A stretch of DNA of 44,796 bases from a virus, in IMG/VR virus record IMGVR_UViG_3300025886_001605, positions 1-44,796 of that record. One strand, 5' to 3'. The notes under the pieces were generated by a model that had not been told where the DNA came from, did no database searches, and was given only the letters and a program-made list of their open reading frames with translations. Each line of letters starts with the position of its first letter. Within the stretch, counting starts at the first letter, position 1. The position numbers were made by a program, and so were the translations under genes. Below are positions 12,882-21,254 of the stretch, one piece after another.

Positions 12882-13765
12882 CGGTTCAGTTCATTCACGC
12901 TCGGCTGGTCGAGTTCGGAGGATCGTCGTCGGGCGTCGGCTTGGACCTTGGCGATCATCGCCAGATTGTTCTCGATGTTGGTCTGCTTCTTGCCCTTCGG
13001 CTTCGGAGCCTGGATCGCCTCGACCTCGGCGAGGGTCATGCCGTCGAAGTTGTCGAAGTCGCGGTGAGCGAGGTACCGCTCGGCATGTTTCGGGAACTCG
13101 TTATCGCAGTGGTACATGGCGACGTGTTGGTGAGCGGCTCGCCGGTCTGCCGCCGAGAGCTTCGACCACTGCTTCGCTGCGTTCCACTTCGAGCCGACGT
13201 GCCTCGGCCGAGCAGAGCCGATCCGGTAGTCACGCCAGAACGCATCGAAGGCTTCGGTGTACTTCGTCGCAACACTCGGAGACGCCAGGACCAGATCCGT
13301 CGGCGTTTCGTCAGAAACGTCAAAGGGGTTTGACCTTTCGTCTTCTTCACCTTGGTCTTCTTTAGGGATAGTCTTCTTATGCGGTGCTGTTTCGCGCTCT
13401 CGCGTTTCGCGCTCTCGCGTTTCGCGTCCTCGCGAAACGGCATCACGGTCGAACACCCGTTCGCATTGAGGTGTGTCGTGCACGATGTACGTCGTCGCAG
13501 CGAAGTCGCCGCCCTCGCTTCGAGTCTGACTTCGCTCGACGAAGCCATGCTCGATGAGCAGCTTCATCGATGAGTTCACCGTTCGAGTGCCGACGCCGAG
13601 CGCCTTAGCGATCCTAGCTTCACTGGTCTGCCAGCCCTCGTCGTGGCTGAGCAGATACACGAGCACCTGGCCAGGTCCGAGCTTGCCGAAGTCGTAGCGT
13701 GCCGTATCGTTGGGAACCCGTGTGAATGGGTCGGCCGACCGGGTGCCGATAGTTATCTTCGTCAT
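12878..13765 (-). CDS. Winged-helix replication initiator-like protein
   Basis: A 295-residue protein. Residues about 20-95 form a helix-turn-helix of the replication-organiser type (GPGQVLVYLLSHDEGWQT, EARIAKALGVGTRTVNSSMKLL). A low-complexity linker RGRETRERETRERETAP at about 112-128 is encoded by a tandem DNA repeat near 13390-13435. The C-terminal part (from 160) is helical and Lys-rich. The ATG at 13765 has a strong AGGAGG ribosome-binding sequence. The loader-like gene follows with ATGA overlap. Probable role: binds the phage origin and recruits helicase; no origin repeats were identified. Confidence 0.6.
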   Translation of the reverse strand: MTKITIGTRSADPFTRVPNDTARYDFGKLGPGQVLVYLLSHDEGWQTSEARIAKALGVGTRTVNSSMKLLIEHGFVERSQTRSEGGDFAATTYIVHDTPQCERVFDRDAVSRGRETRERETRERETAPHKKTIPKEDQGEEDERSNPFDVSDETPTDLVLASPSVATKYTEAFDAFWRDYRIGSARPRHVGSKWNAAKQWSKLSAADRRAAHQHVAMYHCDNEFPKHAERYLAHRDFDNFDGMTLAEVEAIQAPKPKGKKQTNIENNLAMIAKVQADARRRSSELDQPSVNELNR

Positions 13766-13895
13766 GTTGGTGCCGCCTCCTGGCGACCGTTTGTTGTTCG
13801 CTGATGTCCGTGGTTGGGTGCGGAGTGTTACCCTAGCGGATGCCGCCGGGGTGCTTCATGTTCGCCTCGGTCGCCTGGTCCTTTGGTTGGGTCCA

Positions 13896-13933
13896 AGTGA
13901 AGCCACCGCCCGTATCAGGTCGGTGGCTTCACT
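13896..13933. terminator. Hairpin in the 13766-14039 gap
   Basis: A perfect 13-base-pair stem (AGTGAAGCCACCG with its complement) and a 12-base loop. It lies between the SSB gene and the replication initiator, so for minus-strand transcription it would end or attenuate the recombination/SSB operon. No U-run follows. The remainder of the 274-base gap holds a second hairpin (13979-14007) and, on the minus strand near 13835, a TAGGGT that could be a -10 box for the initiator gene. Confidence 0.55.
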
Positions 13934-13978
13934 ATTTCCCACCAGAGGCTCTCAGATCGTTTCTAAGGCTTCGAAGCC

Positions 13979-14007
13979 GCCGAGCAGGGTAATTCCCCGG
14001 ACTCGGC
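13979..14007. other. Second hairpin downstream of SSB
   Basis: Minus strand GCCGAG pairs with CTCGGC (six pairs), with an inner GGGG...CCC pairing around AATTA. Immediately 3' on the minus strand lies the palindrome GGCTTCGAAGCC (13963-13974). Together with the 13896-13933 stem this makes a structured 3' region after SSB, either a terminator array or a small RNA. Confidence 0.4.
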
Positions 14008-14039
14008 AGCAACGAAGCTCTAGAAGCTACCTGTCGGCT

Positions 14040-14462
14040 CTAGAACGGCTCACCGGCCAGAACCTCGGTCAGAGGTTTCGGATTTGAGCCGCCATCATTC
14101 CCGGTGCGCTCGTTCCGGCTGACCTCGACCGAAGCCCACCGAAGCGAAGGGCTGACTTCGTCGGCGATGATCTCCACCTTCGACCGCTTCTCGCCCTCCT
14201 TCGATTCCCAGGTGCGATAGCTGAGTCGGCCGGTGACGACCACCCGATCGCCTCGACCCAGACTTGACGAAACGTTCTCGCCGAGCGTGTCCCAGCAGGT
14301 CACGTCGAAGTAGTTCGCCTCTTCGGTCTCGACGCCGTTCCGGTCCTTCGACTTCTTGTTCCATGCGACGCCGATCTCTGCGACCGCCGAGCCGTTCGGC
14401 AGGAACTTCAGCTCTGGATCTCGCGTGAGGTTGCCGACGATTGTGATTGTGTTTCCGAACAT
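14040..14462 (-). CDS. ssb: Single-stranded DNA-binding protein
   Basis: A 140-residue OB-fold SSB. N-terminal MFGNTITIVGNLTRDPELKF, GSAVAEIGVAWN, ANYFDVTCWDTLGENV, GDRVVVTGRLSYRTWESKEG and KVEIIADEVSPSLRWA follow the bacterial SSB order through residue about 108. The C-terminal tail is short and ends GEPF, keeping the terminal Pro-Phe used to recruit partners, though with fewer acids than cellular SSB. The start is ATG 14462; the longer frame to 14603 lies inside the upstream gene. It protects ssDNA in replication and acts with the ERF/YqaJ pair upstream. Confidence 0.93.
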   Translation of the reverse strand: MFGNTITIVGNLTRDPELKFLPNGSAVAEIGVAWNKKSKDRNGVETEEANYFDVTCWDTLGENVSSSLGRGDRVVVTGRLSYRTWESKEGEKRSKVEIIADEVSPSLRWASVEVSRNERTGNDGGSNPKPLTEVLAGEPF

Positions 14463-14466
14463 GTTT

Positions 14467-14802
14467 CTAGTTTCCTGTCTTTTGTGATTGTTTGATTGTG
14501 TGCCACACGGCGACGGGTCGCCCGTGTGCTTCCCGTCGAGTCGTCTTGATATATCGGCCGGTAGGGCGGCACAAACCGGCTGCTTTGGCAGTCCGCATGA
14601 CACCGCCCATCGCCCTAGGTTCGTGAGTCGTTATATCTTCGTGTTGGATCTCCATGCACTCCCAAAGTACGTCGGTAGTGAATTCGATATCGACCGTGGC
14701 AAGGTCTTCGATCAGGGCCATGACGGTCTTCGTCCATACAGGGTTGGCGTTGACCCGGACTCTTTCGATCGCTTCATCAGTCACTTCATCGTTTGTGGTC
14801 AT
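14467..14802 (-). CDS. Unknown protein, possible winged helix, 111 aa
   Basis: Not firmly recognised. The ATG at 14802 overlaps the ERF stop (ATGA). Begins MTTNDEVTDEAIERVRVNAN; the middle (VWTKTVMALIEDLATVDIEF, then TTDVLWECMEIQ) and the C-terminal GGVMRTAKAAGLCRPTGRYI followed by basic residues resemble a small winged-helix domain. It lies between ERF and SSB, so a role in recombination or replication is likely. Confidence 0.6.
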   Translation of the reverse strand: MTTNDEVTDEAIERVRVNANPVWTKTVMALIEDLATVDIEFTTDVLWECMEIQHEDITTHEPRAMGGVMRTAKAAGLCRPTGRYIKTTRREAHGRPVAVWHTIKQSQKTGN

Positions 14803-15440
14803 CCCAGCTCCTCGATGATCTGCTCGATCAGCATCGTCGCCACGCCGAGATTGCGAACCAGAATGGCTCGCGGGTCGCCCACTTGAGCCATCCACTTCGT
14901 CTTCGCTTCGGCCCGCTCGTCGTCGTCTTCGATGCCGAGGAACATGTCACGGAGTTGGGCGACCTGCCCTGCCGAGATGACCGGCTCGGCATCCGGGATC
15001 GCCGTCGCTTCGTTGTCCATAGTCGGATCCATCGTCGGGATACACAAGAGCTGCGCGACCGCCGACTTGTATCCGTAGCTCATGGCCTTGCCCGGTCCCT
15101 TGTCGCCGTTATCAGCGCCGATGGCGAAAGTCCGCACCGGTCGAGGCAGAGTCGAGCCGTCAGGCCCCACGACGTCGTACTCGATGTGCATGCGAGTCTC
15201 GGTCCAGCCGTTACGGCCAGCCATCGGCACGATCTCGCACGACATGACGTGCGGGACGAGGATCAGGCCGTGCTCGTGCATCGCCGGAGCGATCCCGTTG
15301 ATCAGCCCGTCGATGCCCCTGTACCGGTAGCTCGGTCCTCCGCCCGACGTCTTGTCGTCCTTGCCGACCGCCCGGATGTCGCGCATCACAGCGGCGACCG
15401 CCTCCGCCGCTGACTTCAGTTTCGTTTCTTCATTGCTCAT
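14799..15440 (-). CDS. ERF-family single-strand annealing protein
   Basis: A 213-residue protein of the ERF superfamily (phage P22 Erf relatives). Signature blocks are SYRYRGIDGLINGIAPAMHE (residues 37-56), a strand region (HGLILVPHVMSC) and KAMSYGYKSAVAQLLCIPT (118-136). The C-terminal part is acidic and helical, as usual in ERF proteins. It anneals complementary single strands. The upstream YqaJ exonuclease overlaps by ATGA, making the usual exonuclease-annealase pair. Confidence 0.9.
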   Translation of the reverse strand: MSNEETKLKSAAEAVAAVMRDIRAVGKDDKTSGGGPSYRYRGIDGLINGIAPAMHEHGLILVPHVMSCEIVPMAGRNGWTETRMHIEYDVVGPDGSTLPRPVRTFAIGADNGDKGPGKAMSYGYKSAVAQLLCIPTMDPTMDNEATAIPDAEPVISAGQVAQLRDMFLGIEDDDERAEAKTKWMAQVGDPRAILVRNLGVATMLIEQIIEELG

Positions 15441-16435
15441 GTGGTTCTCCTTGGCTGGTAGTGCAGGCCGGTCGATTTGACGGCCATCGCTGCTTCATAT
15501 TCGTCGGGTCGTTCCGCCTTGAACGCCTTCGAGTCGAAGGTCGGCGTGGCGTAACGTTCCCGAAGATCGGGGTCGACGAGATCGGGATCGAACCGCCGGG
15601 TCTGTTTCCATGAGACGACCTTGCGGCCATCGACCAGACCAGCGTCTGCGCCCTGGAGCGCCTTAGCGATGATCGCATCGTACTCGGCGATCTGAGACTC
15701 GGCGGACTTGATCACCCTCTTCATGTCGTCGCGGTCGTGCCACGCCTTCTCGGCTTCGCCGGTGAGGGTGATCTCGACGCCAGGTGCCTCGACTCGTGTC
15801 GCAGCGAACTCGGCGAACGCCTTCGGGTGCGCCGGGTCGACGTCGGGTGGAGTAAGGGCGACGACGTGCCGCCAGAACTCTTCGAGCCGCAGCTCGGTGT
15901 CCTTCGTGTCTGCTTCGTCGAGCATCACCTCGACCACCCTGATGTCGTTCCCGCCGACCAGGCCGACGAGCCAGCCTCCTACCGCACCGATCACCGACGC
16001 GTTGTGCTTCACCTGGGCGATGTAGCCGTTCGGACCTGAGATGCCGTCGACCCATTCGGCCGCGGCGTACTCGCCGACGTTCTTCGCTTCGAGGACCATC
16101 AGACCTCGGGGGTCGCCGGTCACGATCGCGTCGGGTGATGCTGCCAGGAACGGGATCGACTCGTGCCGCCAGGTCGCCGAGGTTGCCTCGACGTTCAGGC
16201 TCGGGTTGTTATCGGCGAACCATTGAATGATTGATGCTTCGAGCCGTGTGCCCCAGTCGGTGAATCGGTTGCCGACGAACTCGCCGCCTCCGCCGATCTT
16301 CTTCCGCCAGACATCGGCGGGCGTGTCGTATTTCGAGATGCCGAGGATGCCTGCGACGTCAGAGCCGCCGATGAACTCGCGGCGAATCGTCGTGTCGGTC
16401 TTCCAGTTCGACCAGCGCCCGTCGGGTGCCCTCAT
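15437..16435 (-). CDS. YqaJ-type phage recombination exonuclease
   Basis: A 332-residue lambda Exo-like nuclease. Motifs: FIGGSDVAGILGISKYDTP (residues 21-39), DVWRKKIG, an acidic SPDAIVTGD (about 94-102) and the nuclease core LMVLEAKNVGEYAAAEW (about 106-122), which supplies the expected D...ExK residues. The C-terminal half is a helical arm. The ATG at 16435 overlaps the upstream stop (ATGA); the longer frame to 16501 is within that gene. It resects double-strand ends for the ERF protein. Confidence 0.88.
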   Translation of the reverse strand: MRAPDGRWSNWKTDTTIRREFIGGSDVAGILGISKYDTPADVWRKKIGGGGEFVGNRFTDWGTRLEASIIQWFADNNPSLNVEATSATWRHESIPFLAASPDAIVTGDPRGLMVLEAKNVGEYAAAEWVDGISGPNGYIAQVKHNASVIGAVGGWLVGLVGGNDIRVVEVMLDEADTKDTELRLEEFWRHVVALTPPDVDPAHPKAFAEFAATRVEAPGVEITLTGEAEKAWHDRDDMKRVIKSAESQIAEYDAIIAKALQGADAGLVDGRKVVSWKQTRRFDPDLVDPDLRERYATPTFDSKAFKAERPDEYEAAMAVKSTGLHYQPRRTT

Positions 16436-16617
16436 TTCTCGACCTCGACTCGTGCAGCCTTGCGGCGAGCCTTGAACGCCCGCTGTCGTTCGGCGTTCCA
16501 CTCACGCGCAGCAGTGCGGCAGGCTTCGTCCATGTCGGCGAGGCCGTGCCCTTGCCGTCGGTGCCAGCCGACCGCCTGTCTTGTTCCGCATTCTGGTTTC
16601 GGTTTGAAGTTGCTCAT
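16432..16617 (-). CDS. Small basic early protein, degenerate zinc-finger type, 61 aa
   Basis: First gene of the recombination operon behind early promoter E. Contains PECGTRQAVGWHRRQGHGL and then DEACRTAAREWNAERQR with a Lys/Arg-rich C terminus. This resembles short actinophage proteins of the form CGT...H.R.GE.xC..C..A, but most of the second Cys pair is missing, so metal binding is doubtful. The ATG is at 16617. Confidence 0.6.
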   Translation of the reverse strand: MSNFKPKPECGTRQAVGWHRRQGHGLADMDEACRTAAREWNAERQRAFKARRKAARVEVEK

Positions 16618-16626
16618 AGAACCGAG

Positions 16627-16657
16627 AGTATAACGCGGTCTGATCGTGTCGCGTTAC
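16627..16657 (-). promoter_or_regulatory. Early promoter E (variant)
   Basis: Minus strand: AAGTAACGCG, then GACACGATCAGAC, then CGCGTT running into TATACT (16632-16627), followed nine bases later by ATG 16617. One full GTAACGCG repeat is present; the second is replaced by a CGCGTTA that overlaps the -10. TATACT is a better -10 match than in the other early promoters. This variant drives the recombination/SSB operon. Confidence 0.6.
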
Positions 16658-16707
16658 TTATCGGCCAACTGTTTGTTCTCGCCGCTTGATCCGGTCTTAT
16701 TTCTTCT

Positions 16708-17121
16708 TCACTTATTGCCGTTGTTCATGATCCGGTCGGTCATGCGCTCCACGGAACGCTCGATCCTTTCGATCGCCGCATTCTCAATGATCACATGTTC
16801 AGCGAAAGACCTGTCCAAGGCTTTCACCTCGACAGAGAAGGATTTGATTTCGGCAGCAAGATCTGAGTGCTGCGTGGACATGAACGCCTGGATTCCATCT
16901 ATTGATCTACGAATCATTTCTTCCGATTCCTTAGCCGAGTTCACGGAAACCAGTTGAGCATCGCCGCCGTCGCCGTTCTCGTGGGTCAATGCTTCCCGCA
17001 GCCAGTTGACGAATGATCTCTTGCCCCAACGTTGAACCGCAAGGAACGCAAGGAAGATCGGAATCACTAGAACGACTACGGTTTCGCCTACGTCCTTCGA
17101 ATGACTTATGAACTGGCTCAC
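16708..17121 (-). CDS. Membrane-anchored coiled-coil protein of the lysis module
   Basis: A 137-residue protein. The GTG at 17121 overlaps the endolysin stop (GTGA); an earlier GTG at 17133 is possible. One N-terminal transmembrane helix (TVVVLVIPIFLAFLAVQ, about residues 14-30) is followed by a basic turn and a long coiled coil (about 55-130, for example SIDGIQAFMSTQHSDLAAE). Similar proteins occur after endolysins in actinophages. It could be a second holin, a spanin-like protein or a lysis regulator; no lipobox is seen. Confidence 0.65.
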   Translation of the reverse strand: MSQFISHSKDVGETVVVLVIPIFLAFLAVQRWGKRSFVNWLREALTHENGDGGDAQLVSVNSAKESEEMIRRSIDGIQAFMSTQHSDLAAEIKSFSVEVKALDRSFAEHVIIENAAIERIERSVERMTDRIMNNGNK

Positions 17122-17717
17122 CTGTAGAACCACCTGGCTGCTGCGTGACGAACGTCAACGTGTATCACGTCCTGGCCAGGTCTCGAACGAGCCAACATGC
17201 CGACACCGTTGAACCCGGCTGCACGAGCTTCGGCTTCGGTGATCGGCCGTTTCGTCAGCGCCCGATCGACATCGACGGCTTTGCCGTAGAGATGTTGTGA
17301 TCGACTGGCACCGCCGATCCTCTTATTGTGAACGGGGTCTCGATACGCTGACAGAATATAGATCGGCGACCCGATCGTCTTTCGAAGATATTCGAGCGAG
17401 AGCACAAGTTGCCGATCGACCTTGAGAACCTCGTTCGACAAAGTCACTCGACGTTCACCCTTCGTGATGAATTCTTTCATCTTGAAGTTAGCCGACAACC
17501 TGAACCCGTGATCTTTCGAATCGTTCATTGCCCGACAGGTGAGCGGGCCAGGTATACCGTCGACTTTCAACGGTTCCGATTCGTACAACCCGCGGCAATA
17601 CGCGCCCTGAAACGTCTTCACGAACCGTCGAGTCGTAAAGTTCAACCGGCCAGTCTTACGAAGCGGCACCCCGGCTTCGTTCGCGAATACTTGAGCGAAC
17701 TTCGCCCCGGTGCTCAC
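17118..17717 (-). CDS. Endolysin, M15 peptidase
   Basis: A 199-residue protein, starting at GTG 17717 (GTGA overlap with the holin gene). N-terminal half: peptidoglycan-binding-like region (VKTFQGAYCRGLYESEPLKV, then DGIPGPLTCRAM, about 33-64). C-terminal half: peptidase M15 domain with YILSAYRDPVHNKRIGG and the zinc ligands H142 and D149 (SQHLYGKAVDVD) and H186 (VIHVDVR). It would cleave D-Ala-containing peptide cross-links. No signal peptide, so export relies on the holin. Confidence 0.88.
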   Translation of the reverse strand: MSTGAKFAQVFANEAGVPLRKTGRLNFTTRRFVKTFQGAYCRGLYESEPLKVDGIPGPLTCRAMNDSKDHGFRLSANFKMKEFITKGERRVTLSNEVLKVDRQLVLSLEYLRKTIGSPIYILSAYRDPVHNKRIGGASRSQHLYGKAVDVDRALTKRPITEAEARAAGFNGVGMLARSRPGQDVIHVDVRHAAARWFYR

Positions 17718-17953
17718 TGGCCGATCTCGCCGACGGGTTCAGCCGACAGTTCAGCGATCGAACTAGCAGACCAGACGCCTTGACGCATAACGACAGCCGC
17801 AGCGGCTGTCACGAAGGCGATCACGCCCGTCAAAGTCGTGAAGTCGGCAGCGGTCAACATCGGGATAAGTATCGAGAGCACGGCAATCAAGCCGTTACCA
17901 AACACGATGATCTCGTTCTTCGGATCAGTAAAATTGGGGAACCATTCGTTCAT
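17714..17953 (-). CDS. Holin candidate
   Basis: A 79-residue protein with two hydrophobic segments (EIIVFGNGLIAVLSILIPML, about 14-33, and TLTGVIAFVTAAAAVVM, about 40-56), a short charged N terminus and an acidic C-terminal tail. It lies immediately before the endolysin and is coupled to it. It follows late promoter 17960-17998 and is probably leaderless. Together these suit a class II-type holin. Confidence 0.75.
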   Translation of the reverse strand: MNEWFPNFTDPKNEIIVFGNGLIAVLSILIPMLTAADFTTLTGVIAFVTAAAAVVMRQGVWSASSIAELSAEPVGEIGQ

Positions 17954-17959
17954 AGTGCC

Positions 17960-17998
17960 CAGGCTTTCATCTTTCGTCGCCTTCTTTGGGACGCGATC
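17960..17998 (-). promoter_or_regulatory. Late promoter, lysis genes
   Basis: Minus strand GATCGCGTCCC (17998-17988) ends 34 bases before ATG 17953. AAGCCT lies at about -13 to -8, a YANNNT-like -10. It overlaps the stop of the large fibre gene. Confidence 0.6.
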
Positions 17999-20900
17999 AA
18001 GTCACCATCATGAGCTGAGCGCCGACCGCCAGCCTCGTCGAAGTCATCTCACCGGTGATCGCATTGACGCCGATATTCGGTGGCACGGATTCCCACGATG
18101 CGACCCCGGCGACGAAACCTGCACCGACGACCGACGCCGACACTGTTGCGCTCGTTCCCGGCCAGGTGATATCGAACGCATCCGACACTGCGGCCACGTC
18201 GACAGCGACCGAAGCGCCGGTCCACGCCACACCGCCAGGGTCGAACGCGCCACCGGCCGAGATCTCGACCGTGATCGCCAGGCCAGCCCAGATCGTGACG
18301 CCTGGGTCCAGGGTGCCCGACACCGGAGCGGCATCGACGGTAGCGCTCCTGCCAGCCCAGATGGTGACGCCGGGATCGAGAACGCCCAAGACCGGCGTGA
18401 TCGAAACAGAAGCAGTGTTCCCGGTCCACGCCACACCGCCAGGGTCGAACGCTCCACCGGCGAACGGTTCGACCGACACCTGAGCCGAGGTGCCCGCCCA
18501 GGTTGAGACGCCAGCCGTGAACGAGTCCGAGGCCGGTTCGGCATTGACGGTCGCCGTCGCACCTGCCCAGTTGACAGCCCCGGCGATGAACGAACCCGAG
18601 ACCGGCGCAACATCCCCGACCTGGCTAACACCCGAACCAACCCAGGTCACACCGCCTGGTGCGAACGACCCGGTGGCCGGTGCAGCGTCAACCGAGGAAG
18701 GTGCGGCTACCCAGGTGGCCCCGCCAGCGGTGAACGATCCGGCGACCGGTGTGATGTCGACGCTCGCAGCGTTGCCGACCCAGGTTGAGACGCCAGCCGT
18801 GAACGAGTCCGAGGCCGGTTCGGCGTCGACCGTCGTGCCGGTTGCGGTCCAAGTTGCAGCGCCAGGTTCAAACAAGCCCGAGACCGGTGTGACCGAAGTG
18901 CTTGTCGTCGCCCCGTCCCAGGTGACAGCACCGGCGTCAAAAGAACCGGTGACCGGGACGGCATCAACCGTGCCAGGACCGCCGACCCAGGTAACACCGA
19001 CCGCTGTAAATGATCCGGTGACCGGTGCGGCATCGACCGTGGAACCCGTGCCAGCCCAGACCGCAGCCCCAGCAGTGAACGATCCCGAGACCGGTGTCGC
19101 GTCGACCGTCGTGCCCGCGGCGGTCCAAGTCGTAACGCCAGCCGTGAACGAACCCGAGACCGGCGCAATTGAGACCGAGTTCGCTAGAGCCGAGACCCCG
19201 AACAAGCGGATCTCGCCCGATTGCCAGCGGGCCGTGCCCTTAAGAGTCGGGAAAACGATCAGATAATGATCGGCGGTGGTCGTGTTAGAGAACCCGACCG
19301 TCGCTGAATTGGCGTCGGACAACGTCCCGGCAAGCTGCCTGGATGTCGGCAGCGTGATCGCCCCAGACGCTAATAACGTCCAATCGGCGAACGCCCACGG
19401 GCTGGCACCTAACGTGCCGGTTTTGCCCCAGACTTCAAACGATGCCGGGTCACGCTTTGGCTCATCATTGGCGGTCCATAGCTTGATCGAAGTAGCGATG
19501 GTGCCCGAAGCGGAAGGTGAAACAACCACGCCCGACCCTGGGCCATAACTGTTTAAATGTTTGTTGCCATCGTCGTCAATCGCGAAGCTGGGAGCTTCGC
19601 CCGCTGGCCATTCGTTGGTCCCGATAACGATGCCACCTTGGACACCTTCGACGAACGAACCAGCGCCGAGGTCAGCACCACCGGTGATCGTGTCGCCAGG
19701 AACGAAGAGGCTTGCTGGGGAGACCGTGCCGCCCCAGGTCTGATCTGTGCCGAACAAACCCGAGACCGGAGAAACCGACACCGAAGCAACCGAACGCGCC
19801 CAGAAACCGGGAACTTCAATACTCGCCAAGTTGAGCACTTGCACGCCGAGGAAATGCCGAGACGCCGACGCATAGATTCCCATGTCGGCCTGTGTCGCCG
19901 AAGACGGGTCGTTCACCTGAAACTTGAGCACCGAACCGGCGTCAAGTTCCGAGAGCATCCCCGACGCGTAGTGCGCTTGCCAAGTGTCGGCCGTTGATTG
20001 CTGACCGCGCGAGTAGGCACCAGCAGTCCCTAAGGCCTGATCAACCGCGTCGACCTGCCACCTTGACCAAGGCGTCTTGCGATCGCCACTGCCGTTGACG
20101 TCGCGGTCCCATCGGTGCCAGCCGATCGCCAAGATCGGAACGGTCCCCGCCGAGTCGTTCACGATCGAGTCGGTACCGATCGAGAACGTACCGTCGCCGT
20201 CGGCCCTGAACGTCGCCGAAAGAGGCGTATCATCCCATGTCGTCAGACCGGCGAGAGCCGTAGTGAGCGAGTCGGTCGCCCCGTTGTCGCCATGAATCCA
20301 CTCGGCCGAATCCGGCAAACGAACGACCTGAAGATAGGCGTCGGTGAGAGTGCCCGGTTGTGGCGTCGTTGACTCTTGTTCGGTCGTCGCTTCAAGCTTC
20401 AAGATCTCGGCGGTTCCACCGGTCTCGTGCAGATAAACCCCGGCGATCGGTGGCCCTTCGGCTTCGTTTGTGCCGCGGTCGTAGCCCGAGCCAGACTGCA
20501 CGTTCACCCCGCCGATGCTCAACCGGACGACATGAGTCTTTCGATCGGTCGAAGTCGAGTAGTTCTCGATCACCGCCCCATAGGCCACCAGATATTTCGT
20601 GTTCGCCGCCAGGGTGACATCGCCACCAGTGCCCGAATATAGGCCGTCGTCGTCCTGGGTCTCGGTGTCGAAGGTGACTTGCGTCCAAGTGCCAGAAGAG
20701 TCGAGCCAGGGCCGAGTCGTGTTGATCTGACTCTGACCGATACCGGTCTGGTCGACGATCCGGCGAATATACGTGAGACCCAGATCGGGCAACTTCAGAA
20801 GCTGAAGAGAACCACCGACACCTGCCCGGGTCTCATATTCCCCGGCGGCTTCGGTCGTGCCAATCGTGCCAGGATTTCGGAGTTCGACAGTGTCGCTAAC

Positions 20901-21233
20901 CGAGAGATCTAGAACCGACGCCCCGAAAGCCGCGCCTTCGCGCGCCCCGCTTTGGTTCCGTATATAGCGGTGCGTCGCCCGGAACGGGTCGATATCGACA
21001 CCGTTCACGCGTGGCACCAGGGTTCCCGCAGCACGCGTCGAAGCCGTGTCGACTTGCCCGAGGTCGATCATGCAAAGATACAGACCGCTTTCGGTCGCGG
21101 TGAACTGAGACGACGACCAAGTTCCCGTGTCGGCGTGAACCGCAGTGTCGAGATCGAGCGTCGAAGGGGTGGTGTTAGATACCGCCGTTCTGGCCGCGAC
21201 ATGGTTTCTGACGAAACGATCACCGACAGCCAT
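17997..21233 (-). CDS. Large tail fibre protein with C-terminal repeat array
   Basis: A 1078-residue protein. The N-terminal third looks like stacked beta-rich receptor-binding or fibre domains: MAVGDRFVRNHVAARTAV, then ESGLYLCMIDLGQVDT, two or three related blocks ending in GGSLQLLKLPD and AYLQVVRLPD, similar to phage C1q-like fibre heads. The middle has F5/8-like features (NKHLNSYGPGSGVVVSPSA, LFGVSALAN). From about residue 680 follow about 16 repeats of 22-23 residues with the pattern VDAxPVSGSFTAGxxTWxG, then a short tail. No signal peptide or catalytic motif. It is probably at the tip of the tail; the repeats could form an extended stalk or bind the cell surface. Confidence 0.8.
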   Translation of the reverse strand: MAVGDRFVRNHVAARTAVSNTTPSTLDLDTAVHADTGTWSSSQFTATESGLYLCMIDLGQVDTASTRAAGTLVPRVNGVDIDPFRATHRYIRNQSGAREGAAFGASVLDLSVSDTVELRNPGTIGTTEAAGEYETRAGVGGSLQLLKLPDLGLTYIRRIVDQTGIGQSQINTTRPWLDSSGTWTQVTFDTETQDDDGLYSGTGGDVTLAANTKYLVAYGAVIENYSTSTDRKTHVVRLSIGGVNVQSGSGYDRGTNEAEGPPIAGVYLHETGGTAEILKLEATTEQESTTPQPGTLTDAYLQVVRLPDSAEWIHGDNGATDSLTTALAGLTTWDDTPLSATFRADGDGTFSIGTDSIVNDSAGTVPILAIGWHRWDRDVNGSGDRKTPWSRWQVDAVDQALGTAGAYSRGQQSTADTWQAHYASGMLSELDAGSVLKFQVNDPSSATQADMGIYASASRHFLGVQVLNLASIEVPGFWARSVASVSVSPVSGLFGTDQTWGGTVSPASLFVPGDTITGGADLGAGSFVEGVQGGIVIGTNEWPAGEAPSFAIDDDGNKHLNSYGPGSGVVVSPSASGTIATSIKLWTANDEPKRDPASFEVWGKTGTLGASPWAFADWTLLASGAITLPTSRQLAGTLSDANSATVGFSNTTTADHYLIVFPTLKGTARWQSGEIRLFGVSALANSVSIAPVSGSFTAGVTTWTAAGTTVDATPVSGSFTAGAAVWAGTGSTVDAAPVTGSFTAVGVTWVGGPGTVDAVPVTGSFDAGAVTWDGATTSTSVTPVSGLFEPGAATWTATGTTVDAEPASDSFTAGVSTWVGNAASVDITPVAGSFTAGGATWVAAPSSVDAAPATGSFAPGGVTWVGSGVSQVGDVAPVSGSFIAGAVNWAGATATVNAEPASDSFTAGVSTWAGTSAQVSVEPFAGGAFDPGGVAWTGNTASVSITPVLGVLDPGVTIWAGRSATVDAAPVSGTLDPGVTIWAGLAITVEISAGGAFDPGGVAWTGASVAVDVAAVSDAFDITWPGTSATVSASVVGAGFVAGVASWESVPPNIGVNAITGEMTSTRLAVGAQLMMVT
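18090..19180 (-). repeat. About 16 tandem 22-23-residue coding repeats
   Basis: In-frame imperfect tandem repeat, unit about 66-69 bases. Conserved protein core: A-PVSGSFTAG--TW-G, with variants ASDSFTAGVSTW, GGAFDPGGVAW and VLDPGVTIWAG. Some neighbouring units are nearly identical (the TW units at 18480-18540 and 18780-18840), indicating recent duplication or exchange. The array produces long mirror ORFs on the plus strand that are not genes. Confidence 0.8.
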
Positions 21234-21254
21234 CGGTCCTGCCCTTCAGGTTGT

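Noticed and set aside
18490-19266. 258-residue plus-strand frame rich in Ala/Pro/Val
   Set aside because: Mirror of the tandem repeat array of the tail fibre gene.
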